The notes under the pieces were generated by a model. It searched no databases. It was not told the DNA's origin and saw only the letters and a list, made by a program, of their open reading frames with translations. The position numbers and the translations under genes were made by a program. Shown in pieces: positions 21,281 to 30,241 of a stretch of DNA of 64,000 nt. Where the stretch lies: NCBI RefSeq assembly GCF_040183065.1, contig NC_091119.1, positions 103,427,274-103,491,273 on the forward strand, read 5' to 3'. Numbering within the stretch: the first letter of the stretch is position 1; each line of letters begins with the position of its first letter. This DNA is from Periplaneta americana. Lineage: Eukaryota; Arthropoda; Insecta; Blattodea; Blattidae.

Positions 21281-21480
21281 GGAGCAAGTATTACTGTTAA
21301 CAACAAAAGCGCCGAAATACTCAACTGATACTTTAGTATGGTCATCCTTGAATTATTTTTCAAATCCGCCATCCTATAGACAATTATGGAGTTCCAATTC
21401 CTCATCCTAACTATCTAAGACAGCTATCCTACTCCTTGAGTCCAGAAAGCTCAAATTTCTCTTGATTAAAATAGGTTTCT
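21281..21480 (+). pseudogene. THAP/hAT-like gene remnant, 3' part
   Basis: This continues the gene interrupted at 13870. It gives SITVNNKSAEILN, a stop, then YFSMVILELFFKSAIL, which fits the x-Y-x-x-L-x-x-x-F-P-N-x-x-I-A-L region preceding the hAT dimerisation domain. Several stops follow. No start or end of its own. Confidence 0.4.
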
Positions 21481-21808
21481 GAAAAAGCTTAGACATTAGA
21501 AGATCACGAGAAATGTTAATATTTATTATTGGACGAAATGTATGTTAAACCTGCAATTTCTTATAAGAGTGGCAAAATACCGTACAGGATTTCGCAGATA
21601 AATTGCAACCTCTTACCAAAGTGCAAGCATTTATGATTACGTCACTCTGTCAAACAATAAAGATATACCATAAAGTCTTTTTCCCGTAAAGACTTTGACT
21701 TCAGAAAAGCTTTACGAGTTTGCAGTACCAATTCTAAACATCCTGAATCAGTAGGATTACAAGTTATCTCTCTCATTTCAGACAACAATAGAATCAACTG
21801 GAACATGC
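21481..21808. other. No gene recognised
   Basis: Noncoding-looking AT-rich DNA between the THAP/hAT-like remnant and the next hAT element. Nothing further supported. Confidence 0.4.
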
Positions 21809-22504
21809 CAGCGTTTCTCAAACTATGGTCCGAGGACCACCTGTGGTCCTCGAGTTCTGCCCTTTTGGTTCTTCAAAAAAGATAGAAGAAAAAATAAAAT
21901 TCAAACGAATGGCGTATCACACTATAGCTGAAAATCTCAGAGTTTGGAAATGAACCATGGCAATCGCCTTTCACTTTTTCTCCCAGTACTGACATTTTAT
22001 AAAATTTATTACCCTACTCGTCTACTGAATTCCCAGTCTACTCTCAGCAACAAAAGAGGGATGTAAAGTACTACGAACGTGGTGTTTCTCGCCATCTTTT
22101 CCCCGCACATCCTGCGTCTGTAACCCAGCCAGGGACCACCCGAATTCATAACAGAGGACCAAAGTACAGAATCTTTTCATGTATTTATGACTTTCTTAAT
22201 AGTTTTGCCGACACCCAGTCTGCACACTGAAATGGTCACGTATTGTACGTCGTATACCAATAATAGAACGTGCCAAATTGCATATTTACTTGTTGGAAAT
22301 CGGGCATGTTTCTGCATTAATTCTTTTTATTTCTGTTTTTCCAGATGACGATATAAGAAATTTTAGACTCTGCCTATTTAAAAATCCGGGCGATTCAGAT
22401 CCAAAAATTAAAATTACAATACTTTTCTAATTATATTTTTTTGTACCCAATCACAAGTAACTTAAAAAGGTGGTCCTCACTTCAAAAAAGTGTGAGAAAC
22501 GCTG
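21809..22504. mobile_element. Nonautonomous hAT-like element
   Basis: The ends CAGCGTTTCTCAAACT and the complement of CAGCGTTTCTCACACT form terminal inverted repeats, followed inwards by GGACCACCT on both sides. Such CAG...CTG ends with GAGGACCAC subterminal repeats are typical of hAT elements. No transposase remains in the 696 bp. I could not find matching 8-bp duplications (flanks GAACATGC and TGCTAGAG). Confidence 0.65.
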
Positions 22505-22799
22505 TGCTAGAGAAATTGTGTAATTTACAACTAACATCTACTTTTAAAATTCCCTTAAAATGGGAGTGGAGATGATTGTAACTACAGGGGAGATTTAGAT
22601 GCTGTTATGGAATGTGGTTGTGAAGATGTTATTTTTGTTTGTGAGGATGTTGAGTTAGAGGAAAATAATATGATGGCGCAGATATAGGCCTTCTACATTG
22701 CATGTTATGTTGTCAAGTGTGTAGTAGTAAAGTGTGCTAGATGTTGACAAGTTTATACAGTGATCAGGCATTGGAATATTCCAGTTACACAGTAGAATT
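22505..22799. other. No gene recognised
   Basis: Noncoding-looking DNA between the hAT element and the CCTAA minisatellite. Nothing supported. Confidence 0.35.
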
Positions 22800-23140
22800 G
22801 AATAATTATTTATGCAAAGCATAAAAAAGCCTAAACTAACCTAACCTAACCTAACCTGTCACTAAAATCCTAAACTAACCTAACCTAACTTTTCACATAT
22901 TCGCCTATACAGGGCATAACAAAAGCCTAAACTATCCTAACCTAACTTGTCACAGTTTTATATATGCAAAGCATCATAAAAGCCTAAAGTAATCTAAACT
23001 AACCTAACATGTCACTAAAATACTAACCTAACACAGATTTGCCTATACAAGGCATAACAAAACCCTAAACTACCGTAAACTAACCTGTCACAGATAAGTA
23101 CGTAAGACATAATAAAAGTCTAAACTAACCTAACCTGTCA
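22800..23140. repeat. CCTAA-rich degenerate minisatellite
   Basis: About four to five diverged units of roughly 70-85 bp follow the plan GCATAAYAAAAGCCTAAAC, then TAACCTAACCTAACCTGTCA. CCTAA is the complement of the insect telomere unit TTAGG, but the pentamers are mixed with other sequence, so this is an interstitial minisatellite rather than a telomere. Confidence 0.75.
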
Positions 23141-23650
23141 TAACACTCCATTTTCCTACCCCTATACATTTCCCTGAGGTATGAAAATAGCCGAATTTCT
23201 ATCCTGCTGGAACATTGCTAACTAGCGTGAAACGTTTGTAATGTCTCGTAAGTTATGTTGGTACGACTGCTGAAGGGAAAAGAAGTCACACAACGCTCGT
23301 TTAACAACCGCAGTATGTAGCAATAGTACTAGCAATAGTAATAGTAGTAGATAAAATAATAATTATGCTGATTGCTTTCTTGTTAATATAATTTAGGCTA
23401 CTATTAACTAGAGTAAATAATGCCAAGCACCACTATTAAATATGCCCAAGAGAAATGGTATGCAGAGCATGCCCCGTTTGTATGACGTCACGATTCCGCT
23501 ATCCAGGCCCGATAAAGGACTTATAGCAAAGGCCCCAGCAGAACCCTATGAATGAATGAATGAATGAATGAGTGTACGCCCTCTTGTTCTCTTTGTATCC
23601 ACTGTCCACGTAGAACTACGTCTTTCTCCTCAGGAGGTACCTATGAGTGA
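23141..23650. other. Noncoding with short tandem repeats
   Basis: No gene is seen. It contains AGTAAT-type trinucleotide runs near 23320-23350 and a TGAA tetranucleotide run at 23551-23571. Confidence 0.5.
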
Positions 23651-23663
23651 TAACTCTGGAATT

Positions 23664-24253
23664 TTTTGTTTCTTGTTAGGAGGGAGGGAGGGAGGGAACA
23701 TCCCACGCACTACGACCTGAGGTCTATTGTACACCCCCTATATAGGATGAGTTGCGTGCCCACCGATCAATCCCCTACGCGCACTGATCTAACCACTTGA
23801 CCCCCTTAACAACTGGTCCCTACAGCCAACAAAGTCCATGTATCACTCCTGCTCCGGCAACCCCTCCAAGGCTCCCTTAACGGTCCGAGGCGGAAGTCCT
23901 CCACAGAAAAGGTTTGCCCCAGGTTCCGTTGCACAAGCTATCCATCATCACTTGAATACAATCCACAGAGGCCGGTTGAGAGAGCCAGGAGCTTCGCAGG
24001 GCCGCCTGTAGAGCGATCTGAAAACCAGAAGAAGTAATGGGATGATGAATGAAAGGATGATAGGGGAGGAAAGGAAGTGGCGAAGTTGAATGGGGTTCCA
24101 ATTGCCTGATAAAGTTACCTGATATTAATCCATAGGAGTGAGAGAAAACCCCCAAAAAAACCTCATCCAGGCAACTCGTCCCGACCGGGAATCAAACCCG
24201 TGCCTGCTGGATTTAAAGTTAGACTTGCTAACCTCTCAGCCACAACGGTGGAC
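23664..24253 (-). mobile_element. 590-bp tRNA-headed SINE
   Basis: On the minus strand the element starts GTCCACCGTTGTGGCTGAGA, GGTTAGCAAGTC, has a B box GGGTTTGATTCCC, shares GGATGAGGTTTTTTTGGGG with family B just after the head, then diverges into a long GC-richer body ending in GGGA repeats. A perfect 13-bp duplication TAACTCTGGAATT flanks it (23651-23663 and 24254-24266). At 590 bp it is long for a SINE and seems to be family B's head joined to a different body. Confidence 0.85.
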
Positions 24254-24266
24254 TAACTCTGGAATT

Positions 24267-24348
24267 AACTGTCACTGTCCTGGTGGAGTGGAAGAGAAGG
24301 CCTGATAGCCTTAACCTTACCAGAATAAATAAACAGGCTAAGTAGTAG

Positions 24349-24393
<45 letters not shown>

Positions 24394-24397
24394 AAAT
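24267..24397. repeat. Retroelement 3' end and AAT microsatellite
   Basis: GGAGTGGAAGAGAAGGCCTG followed by CCTTA-ACC-T-CCAGAATAAATAAA is a motif I remember from the 3' ends of insect non-LTR elements; it runs into an AAT/ATT microsatellite at 24348-24397. No coding sequence. Confidence 0.55.
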
Positions 24398-24419
24398 AAG
24401 CCACACTTGTTCTCCTTGT

Positions 24420-24922
24420 CTCCTTAGCAATTAGAATAATAGTTGGAGCAAAGGCTAGAGAATCATGTAGTCGTCAGTACTCGCTGAAATGTGCAATGGG
24501 TACGCGGTGCCATCCCTTGCACACCGTCGTGCAACAGGGAGAGATAGCATACCCACTAGCAGCTACGAGAGCACTACAGTGCACTGCGTTTTCTGTGGTT
24601 AAGAGAGGCTAGCCCCAGCGTGCTCTGTGCTGACGATCCCTGATGTAGTCCATTTTTTTTATATGAGAGATTCTGACCTTAACAAATCAGTACAGTATAT
24701 AAATTTCCTCTTATGTAATAAAGAAAATTTTCTAACTAATTCAGCCATACATAGCACAAATACCCGCAGAAAAAATGATTTTCATACGCCATCATCAAAT
24801 TTATCTTGCTATCAAAGGGGAGTGCGTTACATGGCAATAAAAATTTTCAATGGTCTTCCTGAAGACATTAAGAATCATAACCAAAACCCTACATTATTTA
24901 AGGTAAAACTAAAAAATTACTT
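24420..24922 (+). pseudogene. LINE reverse transcriptase C-terminal remnant, 5' part
   Basis: AATTAGAATAATAGTTGGAG codes for IRIIVGAKARESC, the usual end-of-RT motif of non-LTR elements. After a small insertion the frame continues LNKSVQYINFLLCNKENF, HSTNTRRKNDFHTPSSNL and IKIFNGLPEDIKNHNQNP, ending at LKNYL where the Kolobok element enters. Translation resumes correctly at 26969. It is a short 3' piece of a CR1/Jockey-like LINE with an internal deletion. Confidence 0.7.
24473..24642. mobile_element. Small MITE in the LINE remnant
   Basis: A perfect 8-bp duplication ATGTAGTC occurs at 24465-24472 and 24643-24650, and the LINE frame is interrupted between them. The right end complement reads CAGGGATCGTCAGCACAGAG and the left end partly resembles it (TCGTCAGTACTCGC). 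An 8-bp duplication suggests a hAT MITE, but the ends are poorly matched. Confidence 0.55.
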
Positions 24923-25469
24923 AAAGGAGCAGTCCGCGATAAAATTCTAAATTTTGATTATATTATAGGATGTTCACCTAAGTACCTAATCCTTTGATTA
25001 ACGGCGTTTGTCTCATCTCTCTATGCCTTTTAGTTTGTGAAATATTAAAGGTCTTCCTGCAAGCTCTGACGTCATAACCACCGCGTTGTAGTTCCGTTTA
25101 ACATACAGTGGTGCAGGACGAGTAAATACAGATTCATATGTTAGTCAGTTATTATTAACTCACTTAGGACCTATCACATGCATATACTTTAACAACAATA
25201 ATAATAATATTAATAATAATAATAATAATAATAACTTACCCAAACTCTATCCCACTTTAAATCCCGTGTACAATCCATTCTGTGATTAAAACGACTGGTC
25301 TGGTAAGGGTTCAAACTGAAAGGTTTAATATTTCGATCCATTATAATCTAAGTCAACGCCTTCACTGAGTGAGTGAATGTATGCAAGACGTGAAATATTC
25401 GTAATGAAGGGACTACAGATACGTGTTTATCCCACGTTAGCATTAAATTAGTACATGGTTTATATTATT

Positions 25470-25874
25470 TTATTGCACCATAGTTGTTGAGTCATACGGT
25501 TTAGGCACTTCCAACACATTTCTCTGTATATCTTCTCTCCCCGCGTTTTCCTTCCTGCTGTATGTTTTCTTTTCCACCCATCGTTTAGTGGCTTTAGAGT
25601 ACTGGAGTCTGGAGCCAGTTACATCTCTTTTCACGTTGTAATTATGGCCCACTACTGCAATCATAGTTCTTGTTATTATTCCATCATATGGAAAGTGTTT
25701 TCTCTTAGGAGTGTAAACCAATCTGCCGTTACAATATGATTCAAGTTTGCTGGTGTCACAAAACTGATTAGTCTGCTTTAGGTCTTTTAAAAGGGCAGGG
25801 TTACATACAACATTTTTCTGAGCATTATAATCGCTGGATCCAGGTTCGATCCATTCCCAACAGCGGAATGACAA
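25470..25874 (-). pseudogene. Kolobok transposase C-terminal fragment
   Basis: The minus-strand frame contains NPALLKDLKQTNQFCDTSKL, ESYCNGRLVYTPKRKHFPYD, RTMIAVVGHNYNVKR and YSKATKRWVEKKTYSRK. The order (K-x-x-x-T-x-x-L-E-S-Y-x-N-x-x-L-x-Y-x-P-K-R-x-x-F, A-x-x-x-H-N-x-N) matches the end of the long THAP-associated transposase-like proteins I know from fish and insects. It would be the C-terminal end of the protein whose THAP domain lies upstream; the region between is lost or shortened. Confidence 0.6.
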
Positions 25875-26198
25875 ATATTACAGAAGAGAAACTAAATTTG
25901 TAACGCTGACCAGAATACAAAAAATACCTTTTGGCTTTCTATATTACTTTCTGTTTCATGTGCAGCGTCCTCGGAACCTGATGAATTAGAATTTGAAGTT
26001 TCTTCTTCTATTTGAAAAGATCTAAGTCAGTTTCTGGCTCACCCACATCTGATTCACCACACACATTTCTTGGCGTTTCGCACCCTATCTCACACTGCAC
26101 AGCTTTGTTTATATTATGTTCCTGCGAATTTTCAGCCTCATCGAGAACTACACACACGTCCATATTTTCAGCTATAGGTACATCACTGCAACTTGCTA

Positions 26199-26567
26199 TT
26201 ACTTCTTCGACGACCTTCTTTCATTATAAGCAGAGGAGCGCGTATTATCAGAACTGTCTTGGCGAGATTCTCCTTTCAAAACTAAGGAAGGGACATCAGT
26301 TTTCTTCATTTTCATAGGAGTTCTGTTGTCTTTCATTGAACATCTTTTTAGTAGAGACAATTCCTCACAATCAATTTCATGGAAATGATTAGAACACACA
26401 ATAGCAGTTTTCGATGGTGTAAAACATTTCTGTTGATTTTCTTCACCCATGTTTTTAAATATTTGCGATGACTTTTCTCTGCTCGGAAATACATGAAATG
26501 ATACCTCTTCTCCATGTTCTGCTTTTGTCCTTCTCTCTGAACACGAAAAATCACGACACCACGGCAT
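26199..26567 (-). CDS. THAP-domain protein fragment of the Kolobok element
   Basis: Starting at MPWCRDFSCSERRTK, the frame shows the C-x4-C pair, the VSFHVFPS block, IVCSNHF with the third Cys and the His, and TDVPSLVL like the AVPS box. That is a complete C2CH THAP DNA-binding domain of about 90 residues, followed by a Ser/Arg-rich stretch to a stop. I start at MPWC because THAP proteins normally begin with Met-Pro-x-x-Cys. It would bind the element's ends. Confidence 0.8.
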   Translation of the reverse strand: MPWCRDFSCSERRTKAEHGEEVSFHVFPSREKSSQIFKNMGEENQQKCFTPSKTAIVCSNHFHEIDCEELSLLKRCSMKDNRTPMKMKKTDVPSLVLKGESRQDSSDNTRSSAYNERRSSKK

Positions 26568-26968
26568 TTTAAACTGTATTACGATATAATTTCTTCTGTT
26601 TAGTCTACTGCAGTTCAAAATCGTTCATAAGAAAAATAGCCCTACATAAAACCACAACGTAGGTATGTGCTGTTTTATGATTAAATGAAAAGCAAAATAT
26701 GACTTCACTCAATCACAACTAAGTCTGAAATTCTGTTCACGTGTACTACGGCGCAAGAAGATTATTTAATACAAAGCACTGCACTTGGAGATGTTCTTGG
26801 TCTACTACGCAATCACATCACTTCAGTGGCTATGACGTCATAAGTATTTGTGTAGAGTCAGTAACTCAAGAACCATGCCTCGCATTGACATGCGGCAAAT
26901 TGCATTCTACTTAGATTGAAAAACGTGTTTGATTAAAGCGAACTTAATTTTATCGCGGACTGCTCCTT

Positions 26969-27268
26969 TACTATCTCACACTTTTTATTCTGTAGATGAA
27001 TTCTTGACATTTCACTGTACTGTGTAAATATTTTAGTACTATTAAATGGTAAACATATTGCATTGTATAATATATTATTGTTATTAAGGTACCAGTAGAC
27101 TATTAATTCTGTATATATTTCATATTATTTGCATTTTTATATGTTAAACGTAAGAATTGGATATGTTAGGCTGTATTCTATGCTATAAAGTAACTGTAAG
27201 AATATTATGGAAAAAATTAATCTATCTGCCTGCCTGTCCGTCCGTCCGTCCATCTATCTGTCTTCACC
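26969..27268 (+). pseudogene. LINE C-terminal remnant, 3' part and tail
   Basis: Immediately after the Kolobok element the frame reads LSHTFYSVDEFLT, completing the LINE protein cut at 24922. A short 3' untranslated region and a CTGCC/GTCCGTCC tandem tail (27218-27268) follow, typical of LINE 3' ends. Confidence 0.7.
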
Positions 27269-27997
27269 TTGATCGTCTTGTATTTTCTTTGTCTTTGTAT
27301 TCCCTATTTTCTCCTTGTATTTTGAGGAAAAAAAGTTTTATTTGTTCGTAACAAATTTTCTCTTTAAAGGACAAAACTAAAATTCTTTCAAACATCTATT
27401 ATCATAATACGCTGCTCTCTTAAACTGACTGAGCATATTGGGAATTCAATCAATAGATTTCCGAAAATAGGCTATGAAAAGTTTCATATAAAACAATGGA
27501 AGATAAAATTAATGTGCATTAAATTGTGAATTATTTGAAAGAAACATCATAATTATATTCTGTGTGACAGTGTCATAAACTGTGAAGGAACGAAAGTACT
27601 TGCATAATATCATATAAAATATACACTGTCTACATATCGAAATAATGGTCTTTATACATTGGGAGGAAAAAACAAAACAAGAAAAACATATATTTTCGCT
27701 GCTAAACACTTCACCATTCTGTTTCATCACATTCCTCTTAAGACATTCAACTTCTTATGTAGGGTTCCAAAACACTTAACAAGTATGAAAAATACGTTCG
27801 TTTGTATCCTGGCAGTAATATTAATGCAATTTTTACACACCAAAAAATGTTGTAAAGTGAGTTTTCAATACATATCATTACAGCTTTAAAGAAACTATTG
27901 AAATAATGTCTATAAACTACAAACAAATGTTATATGTAGGCTACAGATAAACTAGGTTTGAAGATTATGGCTATAGAAACAATTGAGACAAGATACA
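27269..27997. other. No gene recognised
   Basis: AT-rich DNA; short open frames on both strands have no recognisable motif. Confidence 0.4.
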
Positions 27998-28975
27998 CAC
28001 GTATGGAGTGTTGACAAATTTATACAGATGGATCTCTTATATCATATTCAAGAGGTGCAGAAACTGGGGTGAATATGTCCTGTCTTTTCATTTTACTATT
28101 CTATAGGAGAATATACAATAAATTTTTAAGTTACTGCTATTTACATATTACTTACAAATGGCAGAGGACCTGGAGGTTCATTGCCACCCTCACATAAGCA
28201 CGCCATTGATCCCTATCCTGAGCAAGATTAATCCAGTCTCCATCATCATATCCCACCTCCCTCAAATCCATTTTAATTTTATTCCCCCATCTATGTCTCG
28301 GCCTCATCAAAGGTATTTTTCCCTCTGGCCTACCAACTAACACTATATGAATTTCTGTTTATTTACAGATACGTTTGCAAAATCTCTTATACAGATTAAA
28401 TAAATTCTAATTATCAGATTGAACGGCAGCCATACAGACTATAATCTTGCAACAGACCACAAAAAAAAAAAAGCGAAAATACGTGATTATAAAAAAGATG
28501 CGTTATCTAACTAAACTACAGAAAAAAAAATAGTTGATTTCTTCCCATTGTGACATAAGGGAAATGCAACTGCAGACTTTTGACTAAAAAGGGAACTGAA
28601 ATTTTACAACATCCAATAACAGACTTCTATTTTATTCTGTAAAACAACTAATCAGAAGTAAATTCAGATCTGCCGAAAACAACAAAATTCAGATGGAGCA
28701 AATGATACAACCTGGAAATTTTGAATGATTAACCCCGAGATGATCCCTCAAGGGCCACATAAATCAGGTTGATAACAAGTCATGTCATGATTATTTGACA
28801 AGCCACCTGCACAGGATAGAAATTTCTCATACATCAGCCGGTGTACGGTATTGTGTGATGCAAATGAAGAAATGAACATCGAACACATCAAGGGATGCAA
28901 AACATTGCTACAACAAGATAACATTGTACAAAAATATTGGGGTACAAGACAGCGATTGACTTATTGTCAAGTGCC
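27998..28975 (+). pseudogene. Decayed LINE with RNase H, split by an RTE fragment
   Basis: The pieces FIYTDGSL (RNase H start), TINF...VTAIY, WIPSHCDIRGNATADFLTKK in a decayed frame, RLITS/HDYLTSHLHRI, and CDANEEMNIEHIKGC (CCHC-like) follow the same order as in the LINE at 16829-18368. It is older and full of stops and small gaps. The antisense RTE piece at 28149-28359 interrupts it between VTAIY and the next residue. Confidence 0.75.
28149..28359 (-). mobile_element. Antisense 3' RTE-like fragment
   Basis: On the minus strand it encodes [26 protein letters not shown] and RAYVRVAMNL, the very end of the RTE-like family, ending in the tail at 28149. An 11-bp duplication TATTTACATAT / TATTTACAGAT flanks it (28138-28148 and 28360-28370) with one mismatch. 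Removing it with one repeat restores the host LINE frame. Confidence 0.9.
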
Positions 28976-29790
28976 TAGGGCAGTGATCATCAACTCACAT
29001 ATGAACATGCGCGGGCAATGCTTGGCTGATGCGTGCTTACTGTACTGGGCAGAGGACCGGTTTGTGATGTTGCGTTGTAGTGAACAGAGGCGGTTCTTGC
29101 CATCCATTCAAACAAAAGATGTGAGGAGCAGAAAACACTTCAAAACATAGGCCACACTGAAGAAATACAACTTACAGATACATTATACAACTCACAGTAA
29201 CGGATATGGCAGATATGAAGATGAAGAGAGTGCAGCATTACTTCAACAATTGAAGGAAAATGAGCTGCTGTTTAAGATCACAATGCTAGTGAATCAGCTG
29301 TGTGACTCGGTTATAAAATTTCACTTGTAATAGTAAGATATTACAAACCTTTTAAAGATTGAAAATTTGAAGAATGTTTAATTACAACTGAAGAACTTCT
29401 CACAAGTGTAGGACTTTGAATCTATCAGCTTGTCTCCTTCCACCATGATGCGTCCCATCCGAGGTCTAGCCGAGGACGTTCAGGTGCAACTAGTAATTAT
29501 TTGTCAGTCTTTCATTTGTTATTCTTTGACAGTAGATGAAAATACTTATGTAAGCGATAATCCCCAACTGATGATTTTTGTAAGAGGCGTTATTGAAAAC
29601 CTTCAGATTAAGGAGAGCTTTTACATATTGTTCTCATAAAGGATACTATTGCTGGTTCTGATTTTTCATGTAGAGGTTGTAGAAATTATTTTGGACTTCC
29701 TTTATATCCTTGGCAACTTGGCATTGTTCACGGAGAAAAAAAGAAAAGGCTGTATCATAAGTGGAAAATGACAAAATGGATTTGTGAATT
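28976..29790. other. No gene recognised
   Basis: GCAGTGATCATCAACTC at 28981 resembles a hAT-type end but no partner was found. A plus-strand stretch around 29200-29330 is open for about 50 codons (EDEESAALLQQLKENELLFK) without a known motif. Otherwise nothing is supported. Confidence 0.35.
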
Positions 29791-29801
29791 TGCCTTCTTA
29801 A

Positions 29802-29840
29802 AAGGGGGAATGGAATGGATTTTGGGGTCAAAAATTCATT
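29802..29840. repeat. Possible left end of the Mutator-like element
   Basis: AAAGGGGGAATGGAAT at 29801-29816 recurs inverted at 39315-39330 (ATTCCATTCCCCCTTT). If these are the ends of the Mutator-like element whose gene starts at 30242, the element spans 9.5 kb including later insertions. No 9-bp target duplication was found, so the call is tentative. Confidence 0.35.
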
Positions 29841-30241
29841 TTTTTTTTGTTTTAATTTGTTTCTGAATCTCCAGAATTTTCTGCTTAAAATGGCGTTTGA
29901 ATTATGTTGATATCTTTACTACATCTATTTTATTTTATTTTTTTAATAATTGCTTGCACAGAAATTCGTCTGCTATCAGTGAATATGGCTGTGGTGCCAG
30001 CTGTCAAACGCTGACATAAGTGACTCTCTTTCAATGTCGTTTCAAATGTGCCGCCACTGGCAAGATATTTTATGTTTTGAGAGGATATTTTGTCTGTTGG
30101 CTAACAAGTCTTTGCTTGGTCACTATTTTCTCGATCATATCAGTGGTTTTGTCTTTGTTTATGTGTTGTTTTCTAGTTTGTGCACACACGAGTTTTGTTT
30201 GAAGTCTTTTTCATAAATAATTTTTATAATTTCTTGTGAAA

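Larger units (their letters stand above)
24925..26967 (-). mobile_element. Kolobok-type THAP transposon
   Basis: The terminal inverted repeats AGGAGCAGTCCGCGATAAAA are perfect, with TTAA at 24921-24924 and TTAC at 26968-26971. Inside, on the minus strand, are a THAP domain gene and a separate C-terminal transposase fragment. TTAA duplication together with THAP is the signature of Kolobok. It splits a LINE frame exactly: joining the flanks restores LKNYL then LSHTFYSVDEFL. The middle of the transposase is missing, so this is a deleted copy. Confidence 0.85.

Noticed and set aside
21801-22512. 8-bp target duplication for the hAT-like element
   Set aside because: The flanks GAACATGC and TGCTAGAG do not match, so only the inverted ends support the call.
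22800-23140. Telomere or chromosome end
   Set aside because: CCTAA runs are short and interrupted by other sequence in an 80-bp unit, with ordinary repeats on both sides.
24925-26967. P element (because of the THAP domain)
   Set aside because: Flanking TTAA/TTAC and the C-terminal fragment fit Kolobok; P elements make 8-bp duplications.
29200-29340. Exon with ESAALLQQLKENELLFK
   Set aside because: About 50 open codons without splice support, start or family resemblance.
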